This document shows, one piece after another, positions 15,746 to 24,958 of a stretch of DNA of 47,499 nt. How positions within the stretch are numbered: the stretch's first letter is position 1; each line of letters starts with the position of its first letter. Under the pieces are notes generated by a model. That model did not search any database, had not been told where the DNA came from, and worked only from the letters and a program-made list of their open reading frames with translations. Both the position numbers and the translations under genes were made by a program. This DNA comes from Saprospiraceae bacterium (lineage in GTDB: Bacteria; Bacteroidota; Bacteroidia; Chitinophagales; Saprospiraceae), in assembly GCA_020627535.1 (NCBI GenBank), contig JAHDGU010000022.1:1-47499 (forward strand), read 5' to 3'.

Positions 15746-16873
15746 TCAGTTGACCAACGAGATCGATTCTTCTTTGTTGAGCTGATCTTCCTCCGATGTC
15801 TGCAAGAAGTCGTAGGGGTTTTTTACATCGAGCGGGAAATACTCGATTTTTTTAAAGCTCCCTATACCAGATTGGGCAGCGAGCTTTCGTAGCATTTCTA
15901 CCGCCACATGATCCTCGAGCGCCCAGCCTGTGCTATCAAAGACGGTCTTTTGAGATTGTAATCCCTGGTACTTGTCCTTGTTTCGTATGACTTCGATGAT
16001 ATCTGGGCCTATGTCCTCTGAAGCGAGCTGCTGACATTCACCTTCTAGGACGGCTTGCGCCAAAAAGTCTGGTACGACAGTAGAAGTCTTCAGTATGCTG
16101 AGAGGTACTTCGATTTTTCCAGGAAAGTCGGATCCTACAGCATTGATGTGCAAATGCTCCTTGGTATGGAGCTCATCCCAGAGTGGTCCTTCCCCGATGC
16201 CAATAGATGTGGCCGTGCAAAGGATGTCCGAGGATTCCACTATTTCCTTCAAGGATGCTTTGCGCAGACCAATGGATGGACAAACTATCGATAAACGATG
16301 TAATAAGGAGTCTTCAGTGACCTCATCTGTATCCAGATAGAGTACTTCTTCCAGATCAAATACACGCGACATTGCATGAATCTGTGTGATGGCTTGTGCA
16401 CCACATCCGATCATGCCCATAGTCTGACTATCTGGATGTGCGAGATACTTGCTCACAAGAGCAGATGCGGCGCCAGTCCTCAAGGCGGTGGAGAGCACTC
16501 CATCCATGATGGTCGTGAGGTGACCAGTCTTACTATCAAATTGGTATATGCTCGACAGTATCGTCGGCATCGATTGAGTATTTGGATTATCCGGGTGGTA
16601 AGCGACTACCTTGATCGTGATCTTCTCTCCTAGCTCAAAGATTGGCATCCACTCTACAAGTCCTACCACAGGTACTTGGTAGTTGAAGCCAGATCTGATC
16701 GGGATGTCTAGAGAGCCAGTCGGGGAGCTCAGCAGTGTGTTTTCAAGTTCACCGATGAGCTGATCCATGATCTGGTCTGGGCCGATTTCACTCACAAGTC
16801 TTTGCACATCAGTGCTTTCCAAGACTAGCGTCTGTCGGGAGGCATCTTTGTGTGTGTGAGTTTTGCTATGCAT
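15746..16873 (-). CDS. Ornithine cyclodeaminase / mu-crystallin family protein
   Basis: The 375 aa protein has RTGAASALVS (132-141), the NAD-binding GMIGCGAQA (153-161), and GSDFPGK (247-253). The Asp249 there aligns with the catalytic Asp of ornithine cyclodeaminase (GGDCPGK in the Pseudomonas enzyme). It would convert L-ornithine to L-proline and ammonia, feeding the prolyl starter enzymes. Relatives instead reduce cyclic imino acids or act as SbnB-like dehydrogenases, so the reaction is not certain. The ATG at 16873 is chosen over 16909 because the longer start would enter the divergent promoter region. It is the first gene of the leftward operon. Confidence 0.82.
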   Translation of the reverse strand: MHSKTHTHKDASRQTLVLESTDVQRLVSEIGPDQIMDQLIGELENTLLSSPTGSLDIPIRSGFNYQVPVVGLVEWMPIFELGEKITIKVVAYHPDNPNTQSMPTILSSIYQFDSKTGHLTTIMDGVLSTALRTGAASALVSKYLAHPDSQTMGMIGCGAQAITQIHAMSRVFDLEEVLYLDTDEVTEDSLLHRLSIVCPSIGLRKASLKEIVESSDILCTATSIGIGEGPLWDELHTKEHLHINAVGSDFPGKIEVPLSILKTSTVVPDFLAQAVLEGECQQLASEDIGPDIIEVIRNKDKYQGLQSQKTVFDSTGWALEDHVAVEMLRKLAAQSGIGSFKKIEYFPLDVKNPYDFLQTSEEDQLNKEESISLVN

Positions 16874-16987
16874 GGATCGAGGTAGTATCGTGACGTGCCG
16901 GCACATCAAGGCTGCAAAGTTACGCGGATGGTCAATAGAATGGATAATTTTGCCGTCACTTCACCCTTAGCACAAGCCAATTGTCAT
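16874..16987. promoter_or_regulatory. Divergent promoter region of the NRPS locus
   Basis: These 114 bp separate the first genes of the two divergent operons and must hold both promoters. A perfect 10 bp palindrome GTGCCGGCAC lies at 16895-16904 and is a candidate operator. TAATTTTG at 16945-16952 fits the Bacteroidota -7 consensus TAnnTTTG for the rightward operon, about 36 bp before the ATG at 16988. No good -33 element is seen at the usual distance. A metal- or product-responsive repressor site is possible but unproven. Confidence 0.5.
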
Positions 16988-18211
16988 ATGCTCAAATCGT
17001 TAAACTTCGTACGGACTTTCATCATCGCTGCGCTCGCCACACTGAGTTGGGGCCTTCAAGCACACAATATCGATCAGAGCTATCTGTATCTCAACATGTA
17101 TGAAAGCGGTGTCACAGGGACTGTCGAGATGACCTATGATGATCTCAATCAAGCTCTAAGTCTAGGACTCAAAGAAGGTATGACTCTCGATGATTTGAAG
17201 CCTTACATGTACAGGATTCTCACATACTATCGGGAGAGGATCATACTCCAATACAAGGATGCTGGTCTCGAGATGGATTTCACAGAGAATGAGCTCCTTG
17301 AGCTGAAGTTGGGTACATTTTTGAGGTCTCACTTTGATCTTGATGTACCGGCTTCCGCCGAAAAGATTGACATTGGCTTTGATATTTTATTTGACAAAAA
17401 GCCCAATCACCAAAATCTCGTGGTCATAGGTCACCACTGGAAATCTGGTATTGTTAATAATGAAGCCGTTCCAGCCTTGATCATGAAGAAGGGTGATGCG
17501 AGTCAGTCATTGGATCTAGCGGATGCTTCGATCTGGAAAGGTTTCAGCAATATGATTCGTCTAGGAATTCATCACATATGGATTGGGCTCGATCACATCT
17601 TGTTTCTTGTGGCATTGGCATTGCCGAGTGTGATGCGTCGCAGACGTGAAGGAGAAGTGTCGACTGACTGGGAGCCTGTAGACAAGTTCAAGTCTGCATT
17701 TTGGTACATCCTCAAGATTGTGACCTGGTTTACCATAGCGCACAGTATCACGCTGAGTCTAGCTGCACTGGGAGTGATCAATCTGCCAGCATACCTTGTC
17801 GAGTCCTTGATCGCCCTTTCTATAGGGCTCGCAGCATACCACAATATCAAGCCGATCTTCGGTCAGAGAGAGTGGCTGGTGGCATTGGGCTTTGGTCTGT
17901 TTCACGGGATGGGATTTGCGAGTGTCCTCGGAGAAAAAGGGCTCAATGGTGAATACATGACCATGTCTCTGCTGGGATTCAATCTCGGGGTAGAAATCGG
18001 ACAAGTCGCGATTATCTGTATGGTCTTTCCGATTCTATTTCTCATCCGCCGTCAGGGCTGGTACAAGAAGGTCTTGCTTTATGGCTCGATCTTGTTGATT
18101 TTGATCTCATTGTACTGGTTTACGGAGCGGATGTTTGGCCTCGACTTCCTCCTGGACGACTACATCGGCAAAGCAAAGAACAAAGCGCTTTCCGTGATTG
18201 GACTTCGCTAG
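16988..18211 (+). CDS. HupE/UreJ-type membrane protein, probable metal permease
   Basis: The 407 aa protein has an N-terminal signal segment ending near LQAHN, a periplasmic domain of about 160 residues, then six or seven membrane segments. Histidine-rich motifs within the membrane part are HHIWIGLDH (195-203), AHS (251-253), YHN (284-286) and FHGMGF (305-310). These are the hallmark of the HupE/UreJ family, members of which transport nickel, cobalt or other divalent metals. The ATG at 16988 is preferred over upstream in-frame ATGs because it directly precedes the signal sequence. The next gene, an NRPS, begins 9 bp after its stop. The pairing suggests that metal uptake and peptide synthesis are co-regulated. 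Confidence 0.85.
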   Translation: MLKSLNFVRTFIIAALATLSWGLQAHNIDQSYLYLNMYESGVTGTVEMTYDDLNQALSLGLKEGMTLDDLKPYMYRILTYYRERIILQYKDAGLEMDFTENELLELKLGTFLRSHFDLDVPASAEKIDIGFDILFDKKPNHQNLVVIGHHWKSGIVNNEAVPALIMKKGDASQSLDLADASIWKGFSNMIRLGIHHIWIGLDHILFLVALALPSVMRRRREGEVSTDWEPVDKFKSAFWYILKIVTWFTIAHSITLSLAALGVINLPAYLVESLIALSIGLAAYHNIKPIFGQREWLVALGFGLFHGMGFASVLGEKGLNGEYMTMSLLGFNLGVEIGQVAIICMVFPILFLIRRQGWYKKVLLYGSILLILISLYWFTERMFGLDFLLDDYIGKAKNKALSVIGLR

Positions 18212-18220
18212 TGTCGAAGT

Positions 18221-21200
18221 ATGACAGAGGATTCGAATAAAAATATTGATGAGCTGCTGGCTTCTTGGTTGGAGCAAACTGAGAGCGAAGTACAAGAGAC
18301 GCTCTCCAGCGATGAGTCCAACTCGACAAGCGGACCGCTGAGCCGAGGTCAAGCAAGATTATATTTTCTCGAGCAGCTCGATCCTGGAAATCCGGTGTAT
18401 CACTACGCGGAGCACTACGTCTTTGATCAGCTGGTTTCTCACGAGACCTTGTCAGATAGCTTCGCCCAAGCCTGCCATCGTCATGAAAGTACGAGGACTG
18501 TATTTCGCACGGTAGAGGGGTCGATTTATCAGGAGGTGTTGGAGGCTCTAGCTCCAGAAATCGAGTCATTCTCGGATCATACGGATCTCGAAGCCCATAT
18601 GCTATCATTTGGCCGCAAGGCCTTTGATCTTGAGCATGGTCCGCTCGCAAGGATGCTACTCGCAGATAGAAACGGCCGTACGGAGGTGCTCATCTGCATG
18701 CACCACATCATCACGGACAAGTGGTCCATGAATATCCTACGCCAAGACTGGTCAGCCATCATGCGCGCAGCCCCGGGTGATCTCACTGCACAGAGCTCGC
18801 AGTACTTGCAACATGCTATCGGCCAGGGCCGTGCAGACTATCGTCAAGTGAGTATTGACTGCTGGCAAGAAAAGCTACAATCCGTCGAGCAACTCCAGTT
18901 GCAGACTTGTCGTGCTAGACCGTCTCGGCAAAGCTATCGCGGTTCATTTGCGCGAAAGCGCCTCGATCCTACACTGTCTCATGCAATCAATCGACTGCAA
19001 GAGAATCTCGAGTGTACAGGCTTTGATCTTTTCTTGGCTGTGACGCAGACGCTGCTCAGCCGCTACTGCAACCAAGATGATGTTGTGCTTGGTACACCCA
19101 TCTCCAATCGCACAGATGAGGCATGGGAGGAGCTGATCGGATTTTTCAATGAAACCGTGGTCCTTCGACAAGTAGTGCAGCGCGGAATGAGCTTTTCGGA
19201 TCTTGTGGAGTCTACCAAGAAACAAAAGCTGGAGGCATTCGCCCATGCGGATCTGCCATTTGACGAGATCGTCCGGCTTCTTGGCTATACGGGCGAACAG
19301 GATCGCAATCCGATTTTCCAGCACATGTTTCTCTATCACGAGGTTCCTGCTCATCCTGTCTTGCTTCCAGATGTGAGCTATCACTACGAGACCTATGATC
19401 TGGGTGTAGCCAAGTTTGACCTGAGTTTCTATGTGGCCAAGGATGATGAGGGGCACGAACTGATCATCGAATATGCGACAGATCTCTACACGGAACCAAG
19501 AATCCATGAGCTCTTGGATTCCTTTGCACAGGTGCTAAGCTCAGTAAGTGAGGATCCAGCGCTACGGCTATCAGAAATCAAGATACTATCTGCAGAGCAG
19601 CGCAGCCGATGTCTGGAGGCTGGTCGTGGTGGGTCACTTTCTCCACCTCAAGAAGATATCTTCTCCTTGATCGCATCAGGGGTAGAGCTAGCTAGTCCAG
19701 CTGTCTACTGGCAGGGTGAAGAGCATGCCTATAGCAGTCTGCTAGCAGAAGCGAAGGTGCTTGGCACGGCTCTCGCTGCACATGACAGTCCGCGTATCGG
19801 GATATACATGCCTCGATCAGTCAGTATGGTCAGAGCGATACTTGCCTGCCTCTATGCTGGCAAGGCCTATGTGCCGATGGATCCGAAGTATCCGACTCAG
19901 AGACTCCGATGGATGATTGAAGATGCAGAGCTAGGTCTGATACTCTATGATCGCTCAACTCCTGAGCTCCAGTGTGAGTCCTGGGATCTTGCTGCGAAGG
20001 AGGAGATGAACGACCGAGCAATGACTACGCCGACGCTGGCAGAGGATCCGGAGGCATACATCATATTCACCTCAGGAAGTACGGGTCGACCCAAACCTGT
20101 CTTGGTACGACAGTCGAGTCTCAGAGCTTCTACGCAGGCGAGATTTAGCTATTACGGAGAAGGAGCCATCAGATTTTTACTGATGTCTTCATTCTCCTTT
20201 GATAGCAGCGTGGCTGGCATCTTTTGGTCGCTCATGAGCGGAGGCTGCCTCATCCTGCCACCGGAGAGGATTGAGCAAGATATGGAGGCTCTCTCACATC
20301 TGATCAGAGATAGTCGAGCGACTCATAGTCTCATGTTGCCGAGTTTGTATCAGTTGCTGATCAGCTTGGGTGATAGAAAGGCCATCTCACAGATGACTGC
20401 CATGATTGTCGCTGGCGAATCCTGCAACAAGACTTTGGTGCAAGAGCATCATGATCACTTTCCAGATATCGCTCTCTACAATGAATATGGCCCGACAGAG
20501 GCGACGGTGTGGAGTAGCGTAGCACGACTGAGGCCATCCGACGACCAGATCACGATCGGACGGAGTATCCCCGGCTGTGATATCCTACTGCTCGATGACC
20601 ATGGTGAGCTAGTGCCATACGGACAGCTAGGAGAGATCTGTGTCTCGGGTTATAATCTATCCGCCGGCTACCTCGGAGAAGATACGGGACTTGTACCGCG
20701 TAGAGGTCTGGGTGATAGCCCTTTCGGGCAAATGTATCGCACTGGTGATCAGGGTTATTGGACTCCTGAAGGTGATCTGATTTTCTGTGGCCGCAAAGAT
20801 GAGCAGGTGAAGATCAGAGGATTTCGAGTGGAGCTTGCTGAGCTTGAATCGCAACTCAATGCACTTCGTACTGAATACAAGTCTGTAGTGCTAGCAGAAG
20901 ATCAAGGTGGTGTCAAAAGACTCAAGGCCTATATCCAAACGAGCCTCAAAGCAAGTGAGACAGAGATCCGTTCGTCGCTCCACAGCAGCTTGCCGGATCA
21001 TATGGTCCCAGAAGAGATATTTCTCCTTGAGGAATTGCCTCTCATGCCCAATGGTAAGATTGATCGCCAAGCACTCCTAGCTCTCAAGCATGATCGCAGC
21101 GATGATGCCATGGTAGGGGAGCAGATGTCTCCTTTGACGGAAGTCGAATCAAGACTCCTCAGCATATGTCGCGAAGTGCTCAGTAATCACACGCTAAGCA

Positions 21201-22621
21201 TCGAAGATCATTTTTTCAGATCTGGAGGCGACAGTCTCAAGAGTATCATCCTGGTCTCCAAGGCCAAGGAAAACGGTCTTGCTCTCAAGCCGACGGAGAT
21301 CTTCCGACATCCGATCTTGCGAGATCTTGCTGCTCAGATAAGTACAGAAGCAGAGGCAAAGAGCGTGAATGCGATAGGCACAGCACCCATGCTCCCGATG
21401 CAGGTCTGGCATTTTGACTTACATCGATCTGCTCCCAAGCACTGGCTGCAAGGGATGAGAATGAGCATAGATGAGGCCGTGGCTGAAGACCAATTGAGAT
21501 CCGCACTAGATGAGCTCTGGCATCATCATCACGGACTGCGAGCAAGATTTGATCCAGTCGACAAGCACATGATCATTGGCGAGGCCGATGGTAGATTTCC
21601 TTGGTCAGTCATGGCCACTGAGCAATCTGATCAGGCTGCAATCGCAAGCGCTCTTAGCCAAGATTGCCACGCGCCGATATTAGCAGCCTACTGGCCAGGG
21701 CAAAGGAGCTTGGTGATACTGATCCATCACCTGCTCATAGATGCAGTATCATGGTCAATACTGCTGCGTGATTTGGATGCACTTCTTGACGGCAAGTCAT
21801 CTGATGACTTGATGAGTTCTTGTAGCTTGATCGATTGGGCCGAGGGGATACGCTCTGAGAAGCTTCAAGCTTGGCGCAGAGACAGTGTAGATCACATTGC
21901 GAGGCATCCCATGACCACAATGAGCTATCTCGAGTCAGATGTGGAGATCTCAACACTCCGCTATGCTCAAACTGTCGACTCAAGTATCGAAACACATAAG
22001 CTGTGCTTACTTGCGGTCGCCCTCGCATCGAAAAAGATAGATGCTGAGCTTGTGGTAGAGGTAGAGAGCATAGGCCGACTGCACGAGCAGCTTGAGCTGG
22101 ATGCTTCGCAGACTGTAGGGTGGTTTACGAGTGTATATCCTATCTCGCCAGATCAAAGTGAGCCATCAGAGGAGCTTCTCATTCGACGTATCTTGCAGCG
22201 CATCGACTCTGTCCAGCATCAAGGTATCGACTATGCTACAGCGCTCTATCCTGCAACACGAGAAGCCAAAGGCAATTCTCGCTCGAAGAAGATTGTGTTC
22301 AATTATCTCGGTGAGTCTCTTCATGAGTCTTATCGCCGACTACATGAAGTCAGTTTCATGACGGAAGGACTTAGAGCCCCTACGACCGAGAGAGACTCAG
22401 CACTCGAGGTGAATATCAGAAAATCCAAAGAGGGCATAGAACTCGAACTGCGATATGATAAGAGTATCGAAGAGCTGGTATCCCATCAGTTTGCCCCAGC
22501 TGTCATGGCGTATCTGGATAGTCTGCAAGCGATATTGCTAGGTGCCCAACAAGATGCTCACAGTGATGTTGAGCTTCTCATAGATGATGAAGATCTGAGT
22601 ACTTTGGAGGGTCTTTTCTGA
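18221..22621 (+). CDS. NRPS module C-A-T-E, His-like specificity
   Basis: The 1466 aa protein contains a condensation domain (about 38-455, HHIITDKW at 161-168, with Lys where Gly is usual), then an adenylation domain with A3 FTSGSTGRPKP (616-626) and A5 NEYGPTEATVW (754-764). A8 is GRKDEQVKIRGFRVELAE and A10 is NGKIDR. The pocket residues are D661, S662, A665, L704, I729, A731, E755, V763 and W764, giving DSALIAEVW. The closest code I remember is the bacitracin histidine code (DSELTAEVC). The carrier Ser is 1005 in GGDSL. An epimerisation domain fills 1050-1460, with HHLLIDAVSW (1169-1178), a TVGWFTSVYP motif and NYLGE. It should incorporate a D-configured residue, probably D-His, before handing to the next condensation domain. 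Confidence 0.9.
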   Translation: MTEDSNKNIDELLASWLEQTESEVQETLSSDESNSTSGPLSRGQARLYFLEQLDPGNPVYHYAEHYVFDQLVSHETLSDSFAQACHRHESTRTVFRTVEGSIYQEVLEALAPEIESFSDHTDLEAHMLSFGRKAFDLEHGPLARMLLADRNGRTEVLICMHHIITDKWSMNILRQDWSAIMRAAPGDLTAQSSQYLQHAIGQGRADYRQVSIDCWQEKLQSVEQLQLQTCRARPSRQSYRGSFARKRLDPTLSHAINRLQENLECTGFDLFLAVTQTLLSRYCNQDDVVLGTPISNRTDEAWEELIGFFNETVVLRQVVQRGMSFSDLVESTKKQKLEAFAHADLPFDEIVRLLGYTGEQDRNPIFQHMFLYHEVPAHPVLLPDVSYHYETYDLGVAKFDLSFYVAKDDEGHELIIEYATDLYTEPRIHELLDSFAQVLSSVSEDPALRLSEIKILSAEQRSRCLEAGRGGSLSPPQEDIFSLIASGVELASPAVYWQGEEHAYSSLLAEAKVLGTALAAHDSPRIGIYMPRSVSMVRAILACLYAGKAYVPMDPKYPTQRLRWMIEDAELGLILYDRSTPELQCESWDLAAKEEMNDRAMTTPTLAEDPEAYIIFTSGSTGRPKPVLVRQSSLRASTQARFSYYGEGAIRFLLMSSFSFDSSVAGIFWSLMSGGCLILPPERIEQDMEALSHLIRDSRATHSLMLPSLYQLLISLGDRKAISQMTAMIVAGESCNKTLVQEHHDHFPDIALYNEYGPTEATVWSSVARLRPSDDQITIGRSIPGCDILLLDDHGELVPYGQLGEICVSGYNLSAGYLGEDTGLVPRRGLGDSPFGQMYRTGDQGYWTPEGDLIFCGRKDEQVKIRGFRVELAELESQLNALRTEYKSVVLAEDQGGVKRLKAYIQTSLKASETEIRSSLHSSLPDHMVPEEIFLLEELPLMPNGKIDRQALLALKHDRSDDAMVGEQMSPLTEVESRLLSICREVLSNHTLSIEDHFFRSGGDSLKSIILVSKAKENGLALKPTEIFRHPILRDLAAQISTEAEAKSVNAIGTAPMLPMQVWHFDLHRSAPKHWLQGMRMSIDEAVAEDQLRSALDELWHHHHGLRARFDPVDKHMIIGEADGRFPWSVMATEQSDQAAIASALSQDCHAPILAAYWPGQRSLVILIHHLLIDAVSWSILLRDLDALLDGKSSDDLMSSCSLIDWAEGIRSEKLQAWRRDSVDHIARHPMTTMSYLESDVEISTLRYAQTVDSSIETHKLCLLAVALASKKIDAELVVEVESIGRLHEQLELDASQTVGWFTSVYPISPDQSEPSEELLIRRILQRIDSVQHQGIDYATALYPATREAKGNSRSKKIVFNYLGESLHESYRRLHEVSFMTEGLRAPTTERDSALEVNIRKSKEGIELELRYDKSIEELVSHQFAPAVMAYLDSLQAILLGAQQDAHSDVELLIDDEDLSTLEGLF

Positions 22622-22624
22622 ACC

Positions 22625-24958
22625 ATGAGCAAATTTGAAGCTGTACTACCACTTACTGCAGTCCAACAAGCACTGCTACTCCATCACCGTCAGGCGGAGC
22701 AGGATCAGGGTGAGATTCTGGTCAGATGGCAATGTGAAGGGACTCTCGATCATGGATTGCTTCAGACAAGTCTGGCACAGCTGATCAAGGAATTTAGTGC
22801 TCTACGCACCACTATCCACTGGGAAAATATCAAACAAGAAGTAGCAATTCTTCATCACGATGCAGATCTCAAGATCCACTGGTCTGAGGAAGAATCCCAT
22901 CAAGAAGCGTGGATATCCGATGAGCAGATTCCACTGAGTCAATTGCCCAATCAAGAGTTTTTGGTACTGGTACGAGGGCCGGAGAGCTTTGAGATTTGCT
23001 GGAAGACGCATCACATTTTTCTCGATGGTTGGTCGACAGCAAAGATCATCCAGAGATGGTTCGATATCTACCACACTCTGGAGAGCGGAGAGGCTGTCAG
23101 CACACTGCGGAGTGGAGACATGAGGGCACTTCACACGGAGCTCAAAAAACTACCGCAGAGCTGTGAGGATCAGGTATCTCAGGCTTCCGCCAAAATGAAT
23201 CTGGATCAAGGTGTGATCCACTCTTGGGCTGCAAGTGCCTCGAGATGGGTCAGTCATGAAGAGATGATCAGCGAAGCTGACTTTGACAAGCATCGACGGA
23301 TCATTCTTGAGCTGGGATTGACAGAAAGTCAATTTTATCAAGCGCTATTTGCACTGGTCTTGCGGAAGTTACAGTCGGAGCATCAAATTGCATTCGGTGT
23401 GACGAGTTCTGGTCGATCGGCTCTTCCCAGCCTAGCGGATGTGACTGGCGTCCTCTCCAATATCATTCCTGTAGTCATGAATTTAAAAGAAGGATGGCGC
23501 CTGCAAGAATTGTTGGCCTATTCTGCACGAGCTAGCATCGAGACCTTGGAATTAGAGCAGTATTCATTGCCCTCTGTATTGAGCGCGTATGCTCAATGTG
23601 GAGTCGAGGTCAATTTGCAAGGATTATTTGTGTATGAGAATTTTCCGTGGGAAGATATCATCTATGAGACAAGGAAGATTACAAATTTTTCAAGCTCATT
23701 CACGAGTAATTTTCCTCTTACGCTCGTGATGGTGCCTCATGGGAATGAGATGAGATTATCGTGGACATTTGACGATTCGATTTTTGACGCTGAGGCAAGA
23801 AAAGCAATCACGAGCCTTTGGTCAGATATAGTAGGTGCAATAGCTCTGGATAGTACCATTTCTGATTTTCGAAGCCTTCATGGCTTCAGTCCTGCAAGGC
23901 TCAATAAAAAGCAAAAGAATGATCAAGGAAGACTAGCATCTAATCGTATAGAACATCGCCTCGTGACGATCTGGTCCGAGGTGCTGGGCAGAGAGAATGT
24001 ATCGGTAGACGAAAATTACTTTGACATTGGCGGAAAATCGTTTCAGGCACTCAGGATTATGTCCAAGATCAATGCAGATTATGGGCTGAATATTACTGCA
24101 AGCAAGCTCATCGATCTGCCAACCATCACTGATCTGTCGAAGTACATTGCCGAGCTGAGTACTGGTGAGCTGGTGCAGGAATGGTCAGCGCTGGTTCCTC
24201 TCAATCGATCAAGATCTCGTAAAAAACTATTTTGCATACATGCGGGTGGGGCACATGTATTTGCCTATCGCGACTTGGCTGAGATTGTCAAGGATGATCT
24301 TGGTGTCTTTGGGATCCAGTCGTATGGACTCGATGGAGACTCCGAGCACAACCAGTCAGTCGAGTCCATGTGTGCAGCTTATGTTGAGGAGATTAAATCT
24401 GTCATTAGCTCAGGAGATGAGGTTTATATTCTCGGTTACTGTTTCAGTGCGGCAATTGTGATGGAGATGGCAAGGACGATATCCGAGCTCAGTTTTGATC
24501 CGACGCTCATCGTGGTTGACTCTGCTCCTGGACTCACATATGGCCGTGCCAAGAAAAATCTGTCAGGAAGAGTCAGGAGGCTTTTAGCGATTTTGAGAAA
24601 TGGTCAATGGCTACGTATCAGAGATATGTTCGTCGTGAAATATGATCGATGGAAAGCCAAATATCTACAGAGATTTGAGTCTGAACAGATGAGGCAATTT
24701 CGCCGAACAGAAGCGAGACTTGCCCAGATTTACACTAACTACGATTGGCGTGAGGCAGATCAAGAAATATTTTTGGTCAGAAGTAGTGAATTTCAAGGAC
24801 GATCAGATAAAGACTTGCATGTCACTTGGTGGAAAAAACTGACGAAGGGTGGGCTACATATCAGTGTTACCCAAGGGCCTCATTTCAAACTTTTCAAGCC
24901 ACCATATGTGGAGGGTCTAGCCGAAAAGATTTTGGAGATAACAAACAGACGTGACTAG
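22625..24958 (+). CDS. NRPS termination protein C-T-TE lacking an A domain
   Basis: The 777 aa protein has a condensation domain (1-430) with an intact HHIFLDG (129-135) and a carrier domain with Ser472 in DIGGKSFQALR. A type I thioesterase (525-777) has its nucleophile elbow reading GYCFSA, so the catalytic residue is Cys606 rather than Ser, and the last Gly is replaced by Ser. Asp632 and His753 (GPHF) complete the triad. No adenylation domain is present between C and T. The carrier is either charged in trans or serves only to pass the chain to the thioesterase. The preceding protein ends in an epimerase, so this C domain should accept a D-residue donor. It begins 3 bp after the previous stop. 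Confidence 0.9.
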   Translation: MSKFEAVLPLTAVQQALLLHHRQAEQDQGEILVRWQCEGTLDHGLLQTSLAQLIKEFSALRTTIHWENIKQEVAILHHDADLKIHWSEEESHQEAWISDEQIPLSQLPNQEFLVLVRGPESFEICWKTHHIFLDGWSTAKIIQRWFDIYHTLESGEAVSTLRSGDMRALHTELKKLPQSCEDQVSQASAKMNLDQGVIHSWAASASRWVSHEEMISEADFDKHRRIILELGLTESQFYQALFALVLRKLQSEHQIAFGVTSSGRSALPSLADVTGVLSNIIPVVMNLKEGWRLQELLAYSARASIETLELEQYSLPSVLSAYAQCGVEVNLQGLFVYENFPWEDIIYETRKITNFSSSFTSNFPLTLVMVPHGNEMRLSWTFDDSIFDAEARKAITSLWSDIVGAIALDSTISDFRSLHGFSPARLNKKQKNDQGRLASNRIEHRLVTIWSEVLGRENVSVDENYFDIGGKSFQALRIMSKINADYGLNITASKLIDLPTITDLSKYIAELSTGELVQEWSALVPLNRSRSRKKLFCIHAGGAHVFAYRDLAEIVKDDLGVFGIQSYGLDGDSEHNQSVESMCAAYVEEIKSVISSGDEVYILGYCFSAAIVMEMARTISELSFDPTLIVVDSAPGLTYGRAKKNLSGRVRRLLAILRNGQWLRIRDMFVVKYDRWKAKYLQRFESEQMRQFRRTEARLAQIYTNYDWREADQEIFLVRSSEFQGRSDKDLHVTWWKKLTKGGLHISVTQGPHFKLFKPPYVEGLAEKILEITNRRD

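Noticed and set aside
16895-16987. Longer HupE start at 16895 and longer cyclodeaminase start at 16909
   Set aside because: They would overlap head to head and consume the only possible promoter space; the signal peptide of HupE begins at 16988.
18944-19507. Long antisense frame (187 codons) inside the C-A-T-E NRPS gene
   Set aside because: It is the reverse of a well-supported condensation domain; the forward frame carries all motifs and there is no start signal.
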